A stretch of 64,000 bases of DNA from assembly GCF_025905425.1 (NCBI RefSeq), contig NZ_CP109603.1:5658501-5722500 (forward strand), written 5' to 3'. Positions 1 to 10,936 of the stretch are shown here, one piece after another (position 1 is the first letter of the stretch; every line of letters begins with the position of its first letter). The notes beneath the pieces are model-generated. The model saw nothing but the letters and a program-made list of their open reading frames with translations, had not been told where the DNA came from and did not search any database. This stretch comes from Pseudomonas putida. GTDB taxonomy: Bacteria > Pseudomonadota > Gammaproteobacteria > Pseudomonadales > Pseudomonadaceae. The position numbers and the translations under genes are program-made.

Positions 1-318
1 GCCCCTTTGTTCAGCACTGCTGCCCTGGCGGCCGGCTACACCGGCCCGGGTGCCCAGTCGGTGACCACCGTGGCGGCTGCGAACGACGCCGCTGATGACA
101 CGCCGGTTGTGTTGCAGGGCTACGTCACCAAGAAGCTGAACAACGACGACAAGTACGAGTTCAAAGACAACACCGGCACCATCACCGTCGAAATTGACGA
201 CGAAGACCTGCCGCCGACGCCGTTCAATGACAAGACCAAGGTCAAGCTGACCGGTGAGGTGGAGAAGCACCTGATGAGCCGGGAAGTGGATGTGGATATT
301 GTCGAGATCATCAATTGA
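1..318 (+). CDS. YgiW/YdeI-type OB-fold periplasmic protein (5' end outside window)
   Basis: The reading frame is open from the first base, and the first visible residues (APLFSTAALAA) look like the end of a signal peptide, so the true start lies upstream; the in-frame TTG at 7 is not a credible start. The mature part (about 90 residues) has the pattern of the bacterial OB-fold (BOF) family: a TPVVLQGYV strand, YEFKDNTGTITVEID, and a final KVKLTGEVEKH...DVDIVEI strand. E. coli YgiW and YdeI are small periplasmic proteins of this family linked to stress tolerance; their ligands are not settled. Family confidence is high, biological role open. A short GGCTGC-TTT-GCAGCC hairpin follows the stop. 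Confidence 0.8.
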   Translation, partial: APLFSTAALAAGYTGPGAQSVTTVAAANDAADDTPVVLQGYVTKKLNNDDKYEFKDNTGTITVEIDDEDLPPTPFNDKTKVKLTGEVEKHLMSREVDVDIVEIIN

Positions 319-331
319 TCTGAGCGTGTGA

Positions 332-346
332 GGCTGCTTTGCAGCC
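332..346. terminator. short hairpin between convergent genes
   Basis: Perfect 6-bp stem GGCTGC with TTT loop, between the stop of the OB-fold gene and the stop of the convergent MFS gene. There is no clear U-tract, so its role as a terminator is an inference from position. Confidence 0.4.
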
Positions 347-353
347 CCGTTGT

Positions 354-1598
354 TCAGCTGGCCTTAGGCGGCAACTTGCTCAAGTGCAGAGCCACCAGCA
401 ACGCCACCGCCAGCAAGCCACCAATGAACAACCCGATCCCATTCCAGCCCCATTGATGCCAGAACACCCCACCCGCAGTGCCCGCGACACTCGACCCTGC
501 GTAGTAGCAGAACAGGTACAGCGACGACGCTTGCCCCTTGGCCTTCAACGCCCGGCGCCCGATCCAGCTGCTGGCCACCGAATGCGCACCGAAGAAGCCG
601 AAGGTGAACACCAGCATGCCGAGGATCACCATCACCAGCGGGTTGGCCAAGGTCATCAGCAGGCCGCCTGCCATCACCACGATGCTGACCCAGAACACCT
701 TGCGTCGCCCCAGCTTGTCAGCCAGCGCGCCCACCTGCGCAGAGCTGTAGATCCCCGACAGGTACACCACCGACAGCAAACCGACCAGCGCCTGGTTCAT
801 ATGGTAAGGCCCTGCCAGCAGGCGGTAGCCGATGTAGTTGAACAGCGTGACGAAGGCGCCCATTAGCAGGAACGCCTCTAGGAACAGCCAAGGCAGCCCG
901 GCGTCCTTGAAGTGCATGACAAAGCCATCCAGCAGGCTGCGCGGGTTCACGGCCTGCGGGCGGAAGTTGCGTGATTCGGGCAGGACCTTCCAGAACACCA
1001 GCGCCGCGACCAGGGCCAGGCCACCGATGGTCAGCATCGCCGTGTGCCAGCTGACGAAGTCGATCAGCACCCCGGTGATCAGCCGCCCACTCATGCCACC
1101 AATCGCGTTGCCGCCAATGTACAACCCCATGGCCAGGCCGATGTGCTGCGGGTGAATCTCTTCGCTCAGGTAGGTCATGGCCACCGCCGCCAGGCCGCTC
1201 AGCGACAGGCCGACCAAGGCTCGGGTCGCCAGCACCGCTTCCCAGGTCGGCATCACCGCGCTGGCCAAGGTCGACAGGGCGGCGCAGACCAGCGCAAAGA
1301 CCATCACCGGCTTGCGCCCGATGCGGTCGGAGATCGGCCCGGTGATCAACAGTCCGAACGCCAGCATGGCGGTCGAGACCGACAGCACTAGGCTGCTCTG
1401 CGCTGCATTGATGGAAAACTCCTGGGACAGCAGCGGCATCATTGGCTGCACGCAGTACAGCAGGGCGAACGTGGCGAAGCCGCCGCTGAACAGGGCCAGC
1501 ACGGTCTTCATGAAGGCGGGGGTGCCTTTTTCGATCCACATTTCGTTCAGCGGGGCAGGTTCTGGGTCGGCGGGAAGGGGAGCTACAGCAGTTTTCAC
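354..1598 (-). CDS. MFS transporter, YnfM-like
   Basis: A 414-residue inner-membrane transporter with about twelve hydrophobic segments. The MFS loop motif between TM2 and TM3 is present as GPISDRIGRK (about residues 87-96). The nearest family I recognise is the YnfM/AraJ-like group of drug or sugar efflux permeases; no substrate can be read from the sequence. The start chosen is GTG at 1596-1598, because an AGAGG ribosome site lies about nine bases upstream, whereas the longer frame to 1631 would begin inside the divergent promoter region. It is transcribed away from a LysR gene starting at 1707, so regulation by that protein is likely. Confidence 0.8.
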   Translation of the reverse strand: MKTAVAPLPADPEPAPLNEMWIEKGTPAFMKTVLALFSGGFATFALLYCVQPMMPLLSQEFSINAAQSSLVLSVSTAMLAFGLLITGPISDRIGRKPVMVFALVCAALSTLASAVMPTWEAVLATRALVGLSLSGLAAVAMTYLSEEIHPQHIGLAMGLYIGGNAIGGMSGRLITGVLIDFVSWHTAMLTIGGLALVAALVFWKVLPESRNFRPQAVNPRSLLDGFVMHFKDAGLPWLFLEAFLLMGAFVTLFNYIGYRLLAGPYHMNQALVGLLSVVYLSGIYSSAQVGALADKLGRRKVFWVSIVVMAGGLLMTLANPLVMVILGMLVFTFGFFGAHSVASSWIGRRALKAKGQASSLYLFCYYAGSSVAGTAGGVFWHQWGWNGIGLFIGGLLAVALLVALHLSKLPPKAS

Positions 1599-1653
1599 GG
1601 GCGGGTACCTCTGGCGCAATGAAAAAAGCATATAGCTGGCTAATGATTAGATC

Positions 1654-1663
1654 CAATATATTG
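1654..1663. promoter_or_regulatory. palindrome in MFS/LysR divergent promoter region
   Basis: CAATATATTG is a perfect 10-bp palindrome in an AT-rich island between the divergent transporter (start 1598) and regulator (start 1707). LysR proteins usually bind AT-rich dyads in such a gap. The site is seen; binding is inferred. Confidence 0.4.
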
Positions 1664-1706
1664 TTCGACCTATTTAAGATGTTCTACGACTTGTTTGGAG
1701 CCGACT

Positions 1707-2606
1707 ATGGAACTGCGCCATCTGCGTTACTTCATTGCCGTGGCCGAGGAACTGCACTTTGGCCGTGCAGCCCAGCAGTTGGGCATTTCGCAGCCGCCCT
1801 TGAGCCAGCAGATCCAGGCGCTGGAGCAGGAGTTGGGCGCTCGTCTGTTCGACCGTACCAACCGTCGGGTCGAATTGAGCGAGGCAGGGCGGTTGTTTCT
1901 GGAGGAAGCGCGCCAGGTGCTGGCGCAGGTCGAGAAGGCGGCCGATGTAGCCCGGCGTGCGCAGTTGGGTGAATTGGGCGAGATGAAGATCGGTTTCACG
2001 TCTTCGGCGCCGTTCACATCAAAAATCCCCAAGGCCATTCATGCCTTTCGCCAGCGTTTTCCAGCGGTGCACCTGAACCTCAAGGAAATGAGCAGCCGCG
2101 ATGTGGCCGAGGCGGTCTTTGACGAGTCCATCGAGGTGGGGCTGATGCGGCCGATGCCATTGCCGGAGGGCCTGGTGGCGACCGAGTTGTTTCGCGAGCC
2201 GTTGGTGGCGGTGATCAATGCCTCGCATCCATTGGCCACAGGCACGGAGGCGGGGGTACACATGGCTTCTCTGGCGAACGAACCGTTTGTGTTTTTCCCG
2301 CGTAGCTATGGCAGTGGGCTGCATGCCCAGTTGCTCAGCTTGGCCCGGCAAGCGGGGTTCAGCCCGCATTTTGCCCAGGAGGCGGGGGAGGCGATGACCA
2401 TTATCGGGCTGGTGTCGGCGGGCCTTGGGGTTTCGGTGCTGCCGGCGTCGTTCCAGCGCATGCGAATCGAGGGTGTGGTGTATCGCACGCTGCTGGACGA
2501 GGGCGCGATGACGGCGGTGTGGCTGGTGGAACGTGAACGTGGGGGCTCGGCCATGGCCAAGGCGTTTGCCGAGTTGTTGACCGGGCAAGTGGTGAGGCCT
2601 TCATAG
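1707..2606 (+). CDS. LysR-family transcriptional regulator
   Basis: A 299-residue protein starting MELRHLRYF, the usual opening of LysR regulators. The winged helix-turn-helix covers about residues 1-60 ([20 protein letters not shown] is the recognition region), followed by a substrate-binding domain of normal length. The ATG at 1707 is preferred over the in-frame ATG at 1695 because TTGGAG lies just before it and the N-terminus then matches the family. The gene is divergent from the MFS transporter, the common arrangement in which the regulator controls its neighbour in response to a small ligand. The ligand cannot be told from the sequence. Confidence 0.85.
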   Translation: MELRHLRYFIAVAEELHFGRAAQQLGISQPPLSQQIQALEQELGARLFDRTNRRVELSEAGRLFLEEARQVLAQVEKAADVARRAQLGELGEMKIGFTSSAPFTSKIPKAIHAFRQRFPAVHLNLKEMSSRDVAEAVFDESIEVGLMRPMPLPEGLVATELFREPLVAVINASHPLATGTEAGVHMASLANEPFVFFPRSYGSGLHAQLLSLARQAGFSPHFAQEAGEAMTIIGLVSAGLGVSVLPASFQRMRIEGVVYRTLLDEGAMTAVWLVERERGGSAMAKAFAELLTGQVVRPS

Positions 2607-2700
2607 CGCCGGGATTGCCATCATCCCCCGACAATTGCCGCTGGCCTTAGCTGCCGAGCCGCCACATACTCGGGCATTCGTTGGAACACGGAGGTCAATC

Positions 2701-3474
2701 ATGCGTCGCGTGGTGTTCAATCAGAAAGGTGGCGTGGGCAAGTCGAGCATCGCTTGTAACCTGGCGGCGGTCAGCGCCAGCGAAGGTTACCGGACCCTGT
2801 TGATCGACCTGGATGCCCAGGCAAATTCGACCCAGTACCTCACCGGCTTGACGGGTGAAGATATCCCCATGGGGATCGCTGATTTCTTCAAGCAAAGCCT
2901 GTCCAGCGGGCCGTTCAGCAAGAAGAACAAGGTCGATATCTACGAAACGCCGTTCGACAACCTGCATGTGGTGACCGCCACTGCGGAACTGGCCGACCTG
3001 CAGCCCAAGCTTGAGGCCAAGCACAAGATCAACAAGCTGCGTAAGTTGCTTGACGAGCTGGACGAGGATTACGAGCGGATCTACATCGATACGCCGCCTG
3101 CGCTCAATTTTTATGCGGTTTCTGCGTTGATCGCAGCTGATCGTGTGCTGATCCCCTTTGACTGCGACAGCTTCTCGCGCCAGGCCCTGTACGGCCTGCT
3201 GGCGGAAATCGAAGAGCTCAAGGAAGACCACAACGAAGACCTGCAGGTCGAAGGCATCGTGGTCAACCAGTTCCAGTCCCGCGCCAGCCTGCCCCAGCAA
3301 ATGCTCGATGAACTGCTGGCCGAAGGCCTGCCGGTGCTACCGGTGTACCTGAGCAGCTCGGTGAAGATGCGTGAGTCGCACCATGCCAGCTTGCCGCTGA
3401 TTCACCTGGAGCCACGGCACAAGCTGACCCAGCAGTTTGTCGAGTTGCATTCGCTGTTGGAAGAAAACGCCTAG
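2701..3474 (+). CDS. ParA-family ATPase, orphan
   Basis: A 257-residue P-loop ATPase with a deviant Walker A motif KGGVGKS (residues 9-15), a DLDAQANST motif and the switch segment IDTPPAL. The start is fixed by a strong GGAGGTCA ribosome site before ATG 2701. ParA proteins position DNA or protein cargo by ATP-driven patterning. No ParB, parS or plasmid gene is adjacent, so this is an orphan chromosomal copy; its cargo is unknown. Its stop codon lies in a CTAG tetranucleotide that also supplies the stop of trxC on the other strand. Confidence 0.85.
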   Translation: MRRVVFNQKGGVGKSSIACNLAAVSASEGYRTLLIDLDAQANSTQYLTGLTGEDIPMGIADFFKQSLSSGPFSKKNKVDIYETPFDNLHVVTATAELADLQPKLEAKHKINKLRKLLDELDEDYERIYIDTPPALNFYAVSALIAADRVLIPFDCDSFSRQALYGLLAEIEELKEDHNEDLQVEGIVVNQFQSRASLPQQMLDELLAEGLPVLPVYLSSSVKMRESHHASLPLIHLEPRHKLTQQFVELHSLLEENA

Positions 3475-3905
3475 ACCCCTTGGCTGCGCAACCACTCCAG
3501 CAACGACTGGAGTGGAAACGCCCCCGCCTGGCGGCTGACTTCACGGCCGTCCTTGAACAGCAGCAGGCTGGGGATGGAGCGGATGCCCAATTGCCCGGCC
3601 AGGTTTCGGTTGGCTTCGCTGTCGAGCTTGGCCAGGCGGCAGCGGCCGCTAAGTTGCCGGGCGGCCTGCTCGAAAGTGGGGGCGAACGACTTGCACGGCC
3701 CACACCAGTCGGCCCAGACGTCAATCAGCAGCGGCAGGTCGCCCTTGATCTGGCTGGCGTAGCTGGCTTCGGTGAGCTCGAAGGGTTTGCTCAGCAGCAC
3801 GTCCTGTTTGCAGCGGCCGCATTTGGGGGCGTCGCCCAGGCGCTCGGTGGGCAGGCGGTTGAGGCCGTTGCAGTGTGGGCAGGGGATCAGCAGCGGGTCG
3901 GACAT
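3471..3905 (-). CDS. trxC: thioredoxin 2 (zinc-binding thioredoxin)
   Basis: A 144-residue cytoplasmic disulfide reductase. An N-terminal zinc ribbon has Cys9, Cys12, Cys29 and Cys32 (CPHC...CGRC), and the thioredoxin domain has the active site WCGPC (Cys68, Cys71). This two-part layout is diagnostic of TrxC rather than TrxA. The start MSDPLL at 3905 follows an AAGGA site; the longer frame would run into selO. In E. coli trxC is part of the oxidative-stress response; no such regulator site was identified here. It lies 44 bases downstream of selO on the same strand and may be co-transcribed with it. Confidence 0.93.
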   Translation of the reverse strand: MSDPLLIPCPHCNGLNRLPTERLGDAPKCGRCKQDVLLSKPFELTEASYASQIKGDLPLLIDVWADWCGPCKSFAPTFEQAARQLSGRCRLAKLDSEANRNLAGQLGIRSIPSLLLFKDGREVSRQAGAFPLQSLLEWLRSQGV

Positions 3906-3926
3906 TGTTTTTTCCTTAGCATTCTC

Positions 3927-3945
3927 GGGGCTGCAAAGCAGCCCC
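3927..3945. terminator. hairpin between selO and trxC
   Basis: GGGGCTGC-AAA-GCAGCCCC, a perfect 8-bp stem with a 3-base loop in the short gap between selO and trxC. There is no U-tract, so it may attenuate or protect transcripts rather than fully terminate. It belongs to a recurring intergenic hairpin type in this window. Confidence 0.45.
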
Positions 3946-3949
3946 AGGA

Positions 3950-5524
<1,575 letters not shown>

Positions 5525-5572
5525 GCACAGCCCTCGCAAGGATTCTGGACAGAATACGGTATTCGAGCCCAT

Positions 5573-8500
5573 TTACACCGCTTGAGTGCCATCCGATTTC
5601 GGCTGTTCCTGGGCAATCAACTGCTGCTTGCCGCCCTTCGCGTCCATCAGGAACACCTCGACCTGGCGCACCGAGATCTTGATGTTGTGCGCCTTGAACT
5701 CGCGGTTGATGTAGCGGTTGATCTCGTCCAGGGTCGGGTTGCGGTCGCCCAGGTCACGCACGTGCATGCGCAATTCGTGGTCCAGCGAGCTTTCGCCGAA
5801 GTTGAGGAAGTACACGATAGGTTCCGGGTCTTTGAGCACCCGTGGGTTTTCGTGGGCGCCCTTGAGCAGCAGATCACGCACCAGGTCCAGGTCGGAGCCA
5901 TAGTCGATGCCCAGCTTCAGGGTCACCCGGGTGACCGTGTCGGTCAGCGACCAGTTGATCAACTGGCCGGTGATGAAGGTCTTGTTAGGGACGATGATGT
6001 CCTTGCGGTCGAAGTCGGTGATGGTGGTGGCGCGGATGCGGATCTTGCTCACCGTGCCGGACAGGTTGCCGATGGTGATGGTGTCACCAATGCGCACCGG
6101 GCGCTCGAACAGGATCATGATGCCGGAGATGAAGTTGGCGAAGATCTCCTGCATGCCGAAGCCCAGGCCGACCGAAAGCGCCGCCACCAGCCACTGCAGC
6201 TTGTCCCAGCTCACCCCGAGGGTAGACAGGGTACTGACGATGCCGACACCGACGATGGTGTACGACAGCAGCGTGGTGGTGGCGTAGGCGCTGCCCTGGG
6301 CCAGGTTCAAGCGCGACAGCACCAGCACCTCCAGCAAGCCCGGCAAGTTGCCGGCCAGGGCGAAGGTGATGCCGACGATCACCAGCGCGCCGAGCAAATC
6401 GCCGAGGCTGATCGGCACCATGCTGGCGGCAGCGCCGGTGCCACTGGTGTATTCGTACAGGGTGAAGTTGTTGAGGTAGGCGAACACCGAGATCAGGTCA
6501 GACCATACCCAGTACAGGCCGGCAATGAAGCCGCCCAGCAAGGCCAGGCGGATCAGGCGCAGCGACTGCTGGTTGACCTGCTCGATGTCCAGCGTCGGCT
6601 CTTCGGTGATGACCTCGCCATCCAACCCTTCCTTGGCTGCTGCGCGTTTGCTGAGGGCACGTTGGTAGGCCAGGCGCCGCGCGGCCACAGACAGGCCACG
6701 CACGAAGGCCGCCTCGATCACCAGCCAGAACATCAGCAAGTACAGCGTGTAGATCAGCCGGTCGGTGAGCTTGAGTGCGGTGTAGTAATAGCCGAAGCAC
6801 ACCGCCACGAACAACGCGATCGGCAGGGCGGTGAACGCCACGCCTACCGCCCGGCGGAACAGCGAGGTGTCGCGATGCGCCGGGCTGCTTAGCAGCAAGC
6901 GGCTGAGCAGCCAGGCCATCAGTGCGTAGCAGGTCAGCACCACGCCGATGCCGAGTACGTCATCGGCCAGGGCCGAGGGTTGATGCTCGGCCACGGCCAC
7001 CACGCCGACCAGCGCCAGCACCACGGTGCCAAGCCTGCGCACCCAGCCGCGCAGGAACTCGACCTGGGGCTTGTGCCAGCGGAAGTGGATTTCCGCCACG
7101 CCACCGGGTGCCAGAATGCGGTAGGCGGTGTAGAACACCAGCCAGGCCTGGGCCAGTTGCCAGAGCGCCGCGCCAAGGTTGGCATTCTGCCCGCGGGCGT
7201 CAATCTGCAGGGCGTAGCTGCACAGGGCCAGGCCCAGGCTTACCGGCATCGCCAGGAGGATGTTGATCAGGATTGCCTGGGGCGTATGCCACTGGCTGTC
7301 ACGGCGGAAGTGGCCGATGTCCTGGTGCACTTTGCCAAGTCGTTGATACAGGTACTTGCGGCGCCACAGCAGGCCGCCGATCACCAGCAGCAGCGGCAGG
7401 AACAGCAACGGCCGCTGGCTGAGGCCGTCGGCCAGTTCCTTGAGGCCCGAGCCCCAGGGCAGGCTGGCGACTTGGTCGGCAAATCGCTCAGGTACGTAGC
7501 GCAGCCAGTCCCAGTCCAGCGGCTTGTTGCTGGGGATCCAGAACATCTGCTCGTCGAGGGTGGTGCGCAGGCCCTGGGCCGTACCCAGCAGCTGCTTCTG
7601 GTTGAGCTGCAGGGTGATCGATTCGTTGAGCAGTGCCGAGAGTTCGCGGTTCAGGCGCTCCAGCAGGTCGGTGCGGGTGATCGCCACTTCCAGCAGGGCC
7701 TTGCGCAGCTGCGGGGTAACGTCTTCCGGTGGTTGATTGGCCAGCAGCTTGTCGACGTAGGTGACCGGGCTGCTCATCTGCTCGCGCTGCTGGTTGATCT
7801 CGAACTGGTACAGGCGGGTGTCGGCGATCTGGTCGGCCAGGTCGCGGTCGACCTTCAAGTGCGGCAGGGTCTGCTTCTGTTTGTAGAGGATCTTGGACAG
7901 CAGCAGGCTGCCCTTGAGCACGTTGATCTGCTCGTCCAGCGCCTGGTCGGCCTGGGTCAGGCTGTCGAGCTGTTGCTTGGTGCGCAGGTTCTGCTGGGTC
8001 AGCTCGTTGAGGCGGTCGGTGCTTTTGAGCAGGTAGTCGGAGAGCTTGAGGTTGATCGTGCTCTCCGTGGCCAACAGGCTGCTGCCGCCTACCTTTTGGG
8101 CTTCGATCGACTGCTGGGTGACGGCCTCCTGGGACTGGGCCAGGCGCTTGTCGTTGATCAGTGTCTGCAGGTCCTGGATTTCTTGTTCCAGGCGTGCGGC
8201 ACGTTCGATCAGCAAGTCGTGACGGGCATTGCCAAGGTCTTGCAGCAGGCTGTTGCCGGCCAGCTCCTGACGGCGTAGCAGGGTCAATGCGTTGAGCGAG
8301 GCCAGCTCGGCGTTGAGCTGGTTGCGTTGGTCGGCGTTGAGCGCCTTGCCGTTGTCCTTGCCCGACTTGAGGCTGTTGTTGATCTGCTGGGTGCGGGCCT
8401 GGCTGTTGCTGATTTCGGCCTGAGCGCGCTCCGGGCGGGTCTGGGAGTTGATGATCAGGCTGTTGGCTTCAGACAGCGCCTTTTGCAGTTCACCTTGCAG

Positions 8501-8890
8501 GGTGCTGCGTTCGCTGAGCAGCTGCTCCAGCTGTGGCACCGTGAGGTTGGCGTAGCGCTGGGCGACTGGTTGCGGCTTGCTGTCCTTGAGCCTGGCCAGT
8601 TCTTTCTGGCTGTCGCTGGTCTCCTTTGGTGCGCTGGCCAGTTGCTGCTTGAGCGCGGCCAGCTTCTTCTCGCTGTCTTCCTTGTTGGCAAGCAGGCTCA
8701 GGGTCTGCTCCAGCACCTGCTGCAAGGCCTTCTGATCGGCCTCGGGCAGTTTGCGCTCGGCAATCTTGTCGAGGCTGTGCTGAATGCTGGCAGTGGTCGG
8801 CGCTTCGGCCGCGGCATTCGCAGCAGTGGCGAACGAGAGGGACAGGCACAGCCCGAACAGGGCTGTGCGAAGGTGCACACGCAGGGACAT
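5573..8890 (-). CDS. mscK: large MscS-family mechanosensitive channel (MscK/KefA-like)
   Basis: A 1105-residue inner-membrane channel. A signal peptide (about residues 1-27, ending ATAANA) leads into a long periplasmic coiled-coil region rich in Gln and Leu (to about 490), then a block of transmembrane segments, then the conserved MscS pore and beta domain (GLGFGMQEIFANFISGIMI at about 910-930, followed by RIGD). This is the architecture of MscK/MscM channels, which release solutes on hypo-osmotic shock. The start at 8890 is chosen because it gives the signal peptide; the frame extends upstream to 9049 but overlaps nhaP2. It follows nhaP2 by 37 bases on the same strand, linking K+ antiport and osmotic release. 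Confidence 0.85.
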   Translation of the reverse strand: MSLRVHLRTALFGLCLSLSFATAANAAAEAPTTASIQHSLDKIAERKLPEADQKALQQVLEQTLSLLANKEDSEKKLAALKQQLASAPKETSDSQKELARLKDSKPQPVAQRYANLTVPQLEQLLSERSTLQGELQKALSEANSLIINSQTRPERAQAEISNSQARTQQINNSLKSGKDNGKALNADQRNQLNAELASLNALTLLRRQELAGNSLLQDLGNARHDLLIERAARLEQEIQDLQTLINDKRLAQSQEAVTQQSIEAQKVGGSSLLATESTINLKLSDYLLKSTDRLNELTQQNLRTKQQLDSLTQADQALDEQINVLKGSLLLSKILYKQKQTLPHLKVDRDLADQIADTRLYQFEINQQREQMSSPVTYVDKLLANQPPEDVTPQLRKALLEVAITRTDLLERLNRELSALLNESITLQLNQKQLLGTAQGLRTTLDEQMFWIPSNKPLDWDWLRYVPERFADQVASLPWGSGLKELADGLSQRPLLFLPLLLVIGGLLWRRKYLYQRLGKVHQDIGHFRRDSQWHTPQAILINILLAMPVSLGLALCSYALQIDARGQNANLGAALWQLAQAWLVFYTAYRILAPGGVAEIHFRWHKPQVEFLRGWVRRLGTVVLALVGVVAVAEHQPSALADDVLGIGVVLTCYALMAWLLSRLLLSSPAHRDTSLFRRAVGVAFTALPIALFVAVCFGYYYTALKLTDRLIYTLYLLMFWLVIEAAFVRGLSVAARRLAYQRALSKRAAAKEGLDGEVITEEPTLDIEQVNQQSLRLIRLALLGGFIAGLYWVWSDLISVFAYLNNFTLYEYTSGTGAAASMVPISLGDLLGALVIVGITFALAGNLPGLLEVLVLSRLNLAQGSAYATTTLLSYTIVGVGIVSTLSTLGVSWDKLQWLVAALSVGLGFGMQEIFANFISGIMILFERPVRIGDTITIGNLSGTVSKIRIRATTITDFDRKDIIVPNKTFITGQLINWSLTDTVTRVTLKLGIDYGSDLDLVRDLLLKGAHENPRVLKDPEPIVYFLNFGESSLDHELRMHVRDLGDRNPTLDEINRYINREFKAHNIKISVRQVEVFLMDAKGGKQQLIAQEQPKSDGTQAV

Positions 8891-8927
8891 AGGCAGACTA
8901 CATTGTGGATCGGGGCAGAATCGGAGT

Positions 8928-10670
8928 TTAGAGGAACAATCCTGGTCCGGGTCGCGTTCCTTCGGGGAATCTGACGCCCACTTTCTGGACATTGTTCCCG
9001 TCCATGGTCGCCACGGTCCAGATCGTGCCATGCCATTCGACCTGGTCACCTACTACTGGAGCGCCTCCGACCTTCTGTCGGATGAACTGCGCCAGCGGCA
9101 TTTTCGCGTCCAGGCCATCGAGTTTCAGGCCGTAAAGCGCAGCCACGGCGCCCAGCTCGGCGTCGCCTTCGAGCACGAAGTCGCCGAAGAAGCGCAGGTC
9201 CAGGCCGCGCTGCGGTGCCTGGCTGAACAGCTTGCCCAGCGCGGGCAGGTTATGTTCGTGGCCGATCACGCACAGCATGTCGCCGACTTCCAGCACGGTA
9301 CTGCCCGATGGGTGCAACAGCTGCTCACCCCGGAACAGCGCGGCAATCCGCGTGCCTTCGGGCATCTTCAGCTCGCGCAAGGCGGCGCCGATGCACCATT
9401 TTTCGGCACCCAGGCGGTAAACGAACAGCTCCCATTCACTGGTGATGTGTACTTCCAGCGCGGAGCGCGAGATCGGCGCCGGGTCTGGCGGTACTGTGAC
9501 CTTCAGCAGCTTGGCCATCCACGGCAGGCTGGTGCCTTGCACCAGCAGCGATACCAGCACGATGAAGAACGCCAGGTTGAAGAACAGCTGCGCATCCGGC
9601 AGCCCGGCCATCAGCGGGAACACCGCCAGAATGATCGGTACCGCCCCGCGCAGGCCAACCCAGGAAATAAAGCCCTTTTCGCGCCCGTGGAAGGCCTTGA
9701 ACGGCAACAGTGCGGCAACCACCGACAGCGGCCGTGCGACCAGGATCATCCACAGCGCCAGGCCCAGGGCCGGCAGGGCGATCGGCAGCAGGTCATGCGG
9801 CGTGACCAGCAGGCCCAGCACCAGGAACATGCCGATCTGCGCCAGCCAGGCCATGCCGTCGAGCATGTGCAGGATGCCGTGGCGGCTGCGGATCGGCTTG
9901 TTGCCCAGTACCAGGCCGCACAAGTACACGGCCAGGAAGCCACTGCCATGCAGGGCGTTGGTCAACGAGAACACCACCAGGCCGCCCGCCACCACCAGGA
10001 TCGGGTACAGGCCGCCGGCCAGGTTGATGCGGTTGACCAGTTGCAGCATCAGCCAGCCGCCACCCAGCCCCAGCAGGCCACCGATACCAAACTCGCGCAG
10101 CAGGTGGGTCAGCAGGCTCCAGTGCAGGCCGGTCTGGCCGCTGGCGATCATGTCGATCAGGGTGACGGTGAGGAACACCGCCATCGGGTCGTTGCTGCCC
10201 GACTCGATCTCCAGCGTGGCTGTGACCCGCTCGTTCAGGCCTTTGCCGCCGAGCAGCGAGAACACCGCCGCGGCGTCGGTGGAGCCGACGATGGCGCCGA
10301 TCAGCAGGCCCTGGATCAGGCTCAGGTTGAACAACCAGGCAGCGACCAGGCCGGTGAGGGCGGTGGTGATCATCACGCCAACGGTGGCCAGCGACAAGGC
10401 CGGCCACAACGCCACGCGGAAACTGGCCACGCGGGTGCGCAGGCCGCCGTCGAGAAGGATCACCGCCAGTGCCAGGTTGCCCACCAGGTAGGCGGTTGGG
10501 TAGTTGTTGAAGATGATGCCGCCACCGTCCACGCCTGCGACCATGCCGACGGCGAGGATGATGACCAGAATTGGGATGCCCAGGCGTGAAGACAGAGAAC
10601 TGACCAGGATACTTGCACCCACCAGCAATGCGCCGATCAGAAACAGGCTGTTGATGGTGCTGGCATCCAA
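8928..10670 (-). CDS. nhaP2: K+/H+ antiporter, NhaP2/CvrA type
   Basis: A 580-residue membrane antiporter. About twelve transmembrane segments (to about residue 390) carry CPA1-type motifs including [12 protein letters not shown]; a cytoplasmic RCK_C-like domain follows (about 400-490) and a CorC-like small domain ends the protein ([17 protein letters not shown]...). This is the layout and length of E. coli CvrA (NhaP2), which exports K+ in exchange for H+. The start is TTG at 10668-10670, supported by GGAG nine bases upstream; no ATG in frame fits better. It is the first gene of a likely two-gene unit with mscK. Confidence 0.88.
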   Translation of the reverse strand: MDASTINSLFLIGALLVGASILVSSLSSRLGIPILVIILAVGMVAGVDGGGIIFNNYPTAYLVGNLALAVILLDGGLRTRVASFRVALWPALSLATVGVMITTALTGLVAAWLFNLSLIQGLLIGAIVGSTDAAAVFSLLGGKGLNERVTATLEIESGSNDPMAVFLTVTLIDMIASGQTGLHWSLLTHLLREFGIGGLLGLGGGWLMLQLVNRINLAGGLYPILVVAGGLVVFSLTNALHGSGFLAVYLCGLVLGNKPIRSRHGILHMLDGMAWLAQIGMFLVLGLLVTPHDLLPIALPALGLALWMILVARPLSVVAALLPFKAFHGREKGFISWVGLRGAVPIILAVFPLMAGLPDAQLFFNLAFFIVLVSLLVQGTSLPWMAKLLKVTVPPDPAPISRSALEVHITSEWELFVYRLGAEKWCIGAALRELKMPEGTRIAALFRGEQLLHPSGSTVLEVGDMLCVIGHEHNLPALGKLFSQAPQRGLDLRFFGDFVLEGDAELGAVAALYGLKLDGLDAKMPLAQFIRQKVGGAPVVGDQVEWHGTIWTVATMDGNNVQKVGVRFPEGTRPGPGLFL

Positions 10671-10790
10671 AGGCAGTACTCCGGGAAACGCGGGGGAAGA
10701 GGACGTGGTAGCGTTGATGAACTAGCAGGTCGCGTGCCAATTGATTCTAACCTGATGAATTGGCAGCCTGTAAAGCGTTTCTGCAGATGT

Positions 10791-10820
10791 AGAAAAGGCA
10801 CCGCGGTGGGTGCCTTTTCT
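10791..10820 (-). terminator. rho-independent terminator of betIBA
   Basis: AGAAAAGGCACC and GGTGCCTTTTCT form a perfect 12-bp stem with a 6-base loop and A/T-rich flanks on both sides. It lies downstream of betA on its strand, beyond a REP pair, and upstream of nhaP2. Confidence 0.75.
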
Positions 10821-10833
10821 ATATTGCCAGGGT

Positions 10834-10928
10834 GGGCCTCTTCGCGGGGCAAGCCCGCTCCCACAGGAACCACGTAGCATCGAATGCTGTGGTATCCCTG
10901 TGGGAGCGGGCTTGCCCGCGAAAGGGCC
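10834..10928. repeat. REP inverted pair
   Basis: Two inverted REP units (10834-10867 and 10897-10928), each with the core CGGGGCAAGCCCGCTCCCAC or its complement, separated by about 30 bases. The pair lies just after betA. Confidence 0.85.
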
Positions 10929-10936
10929 GGTGCAGG

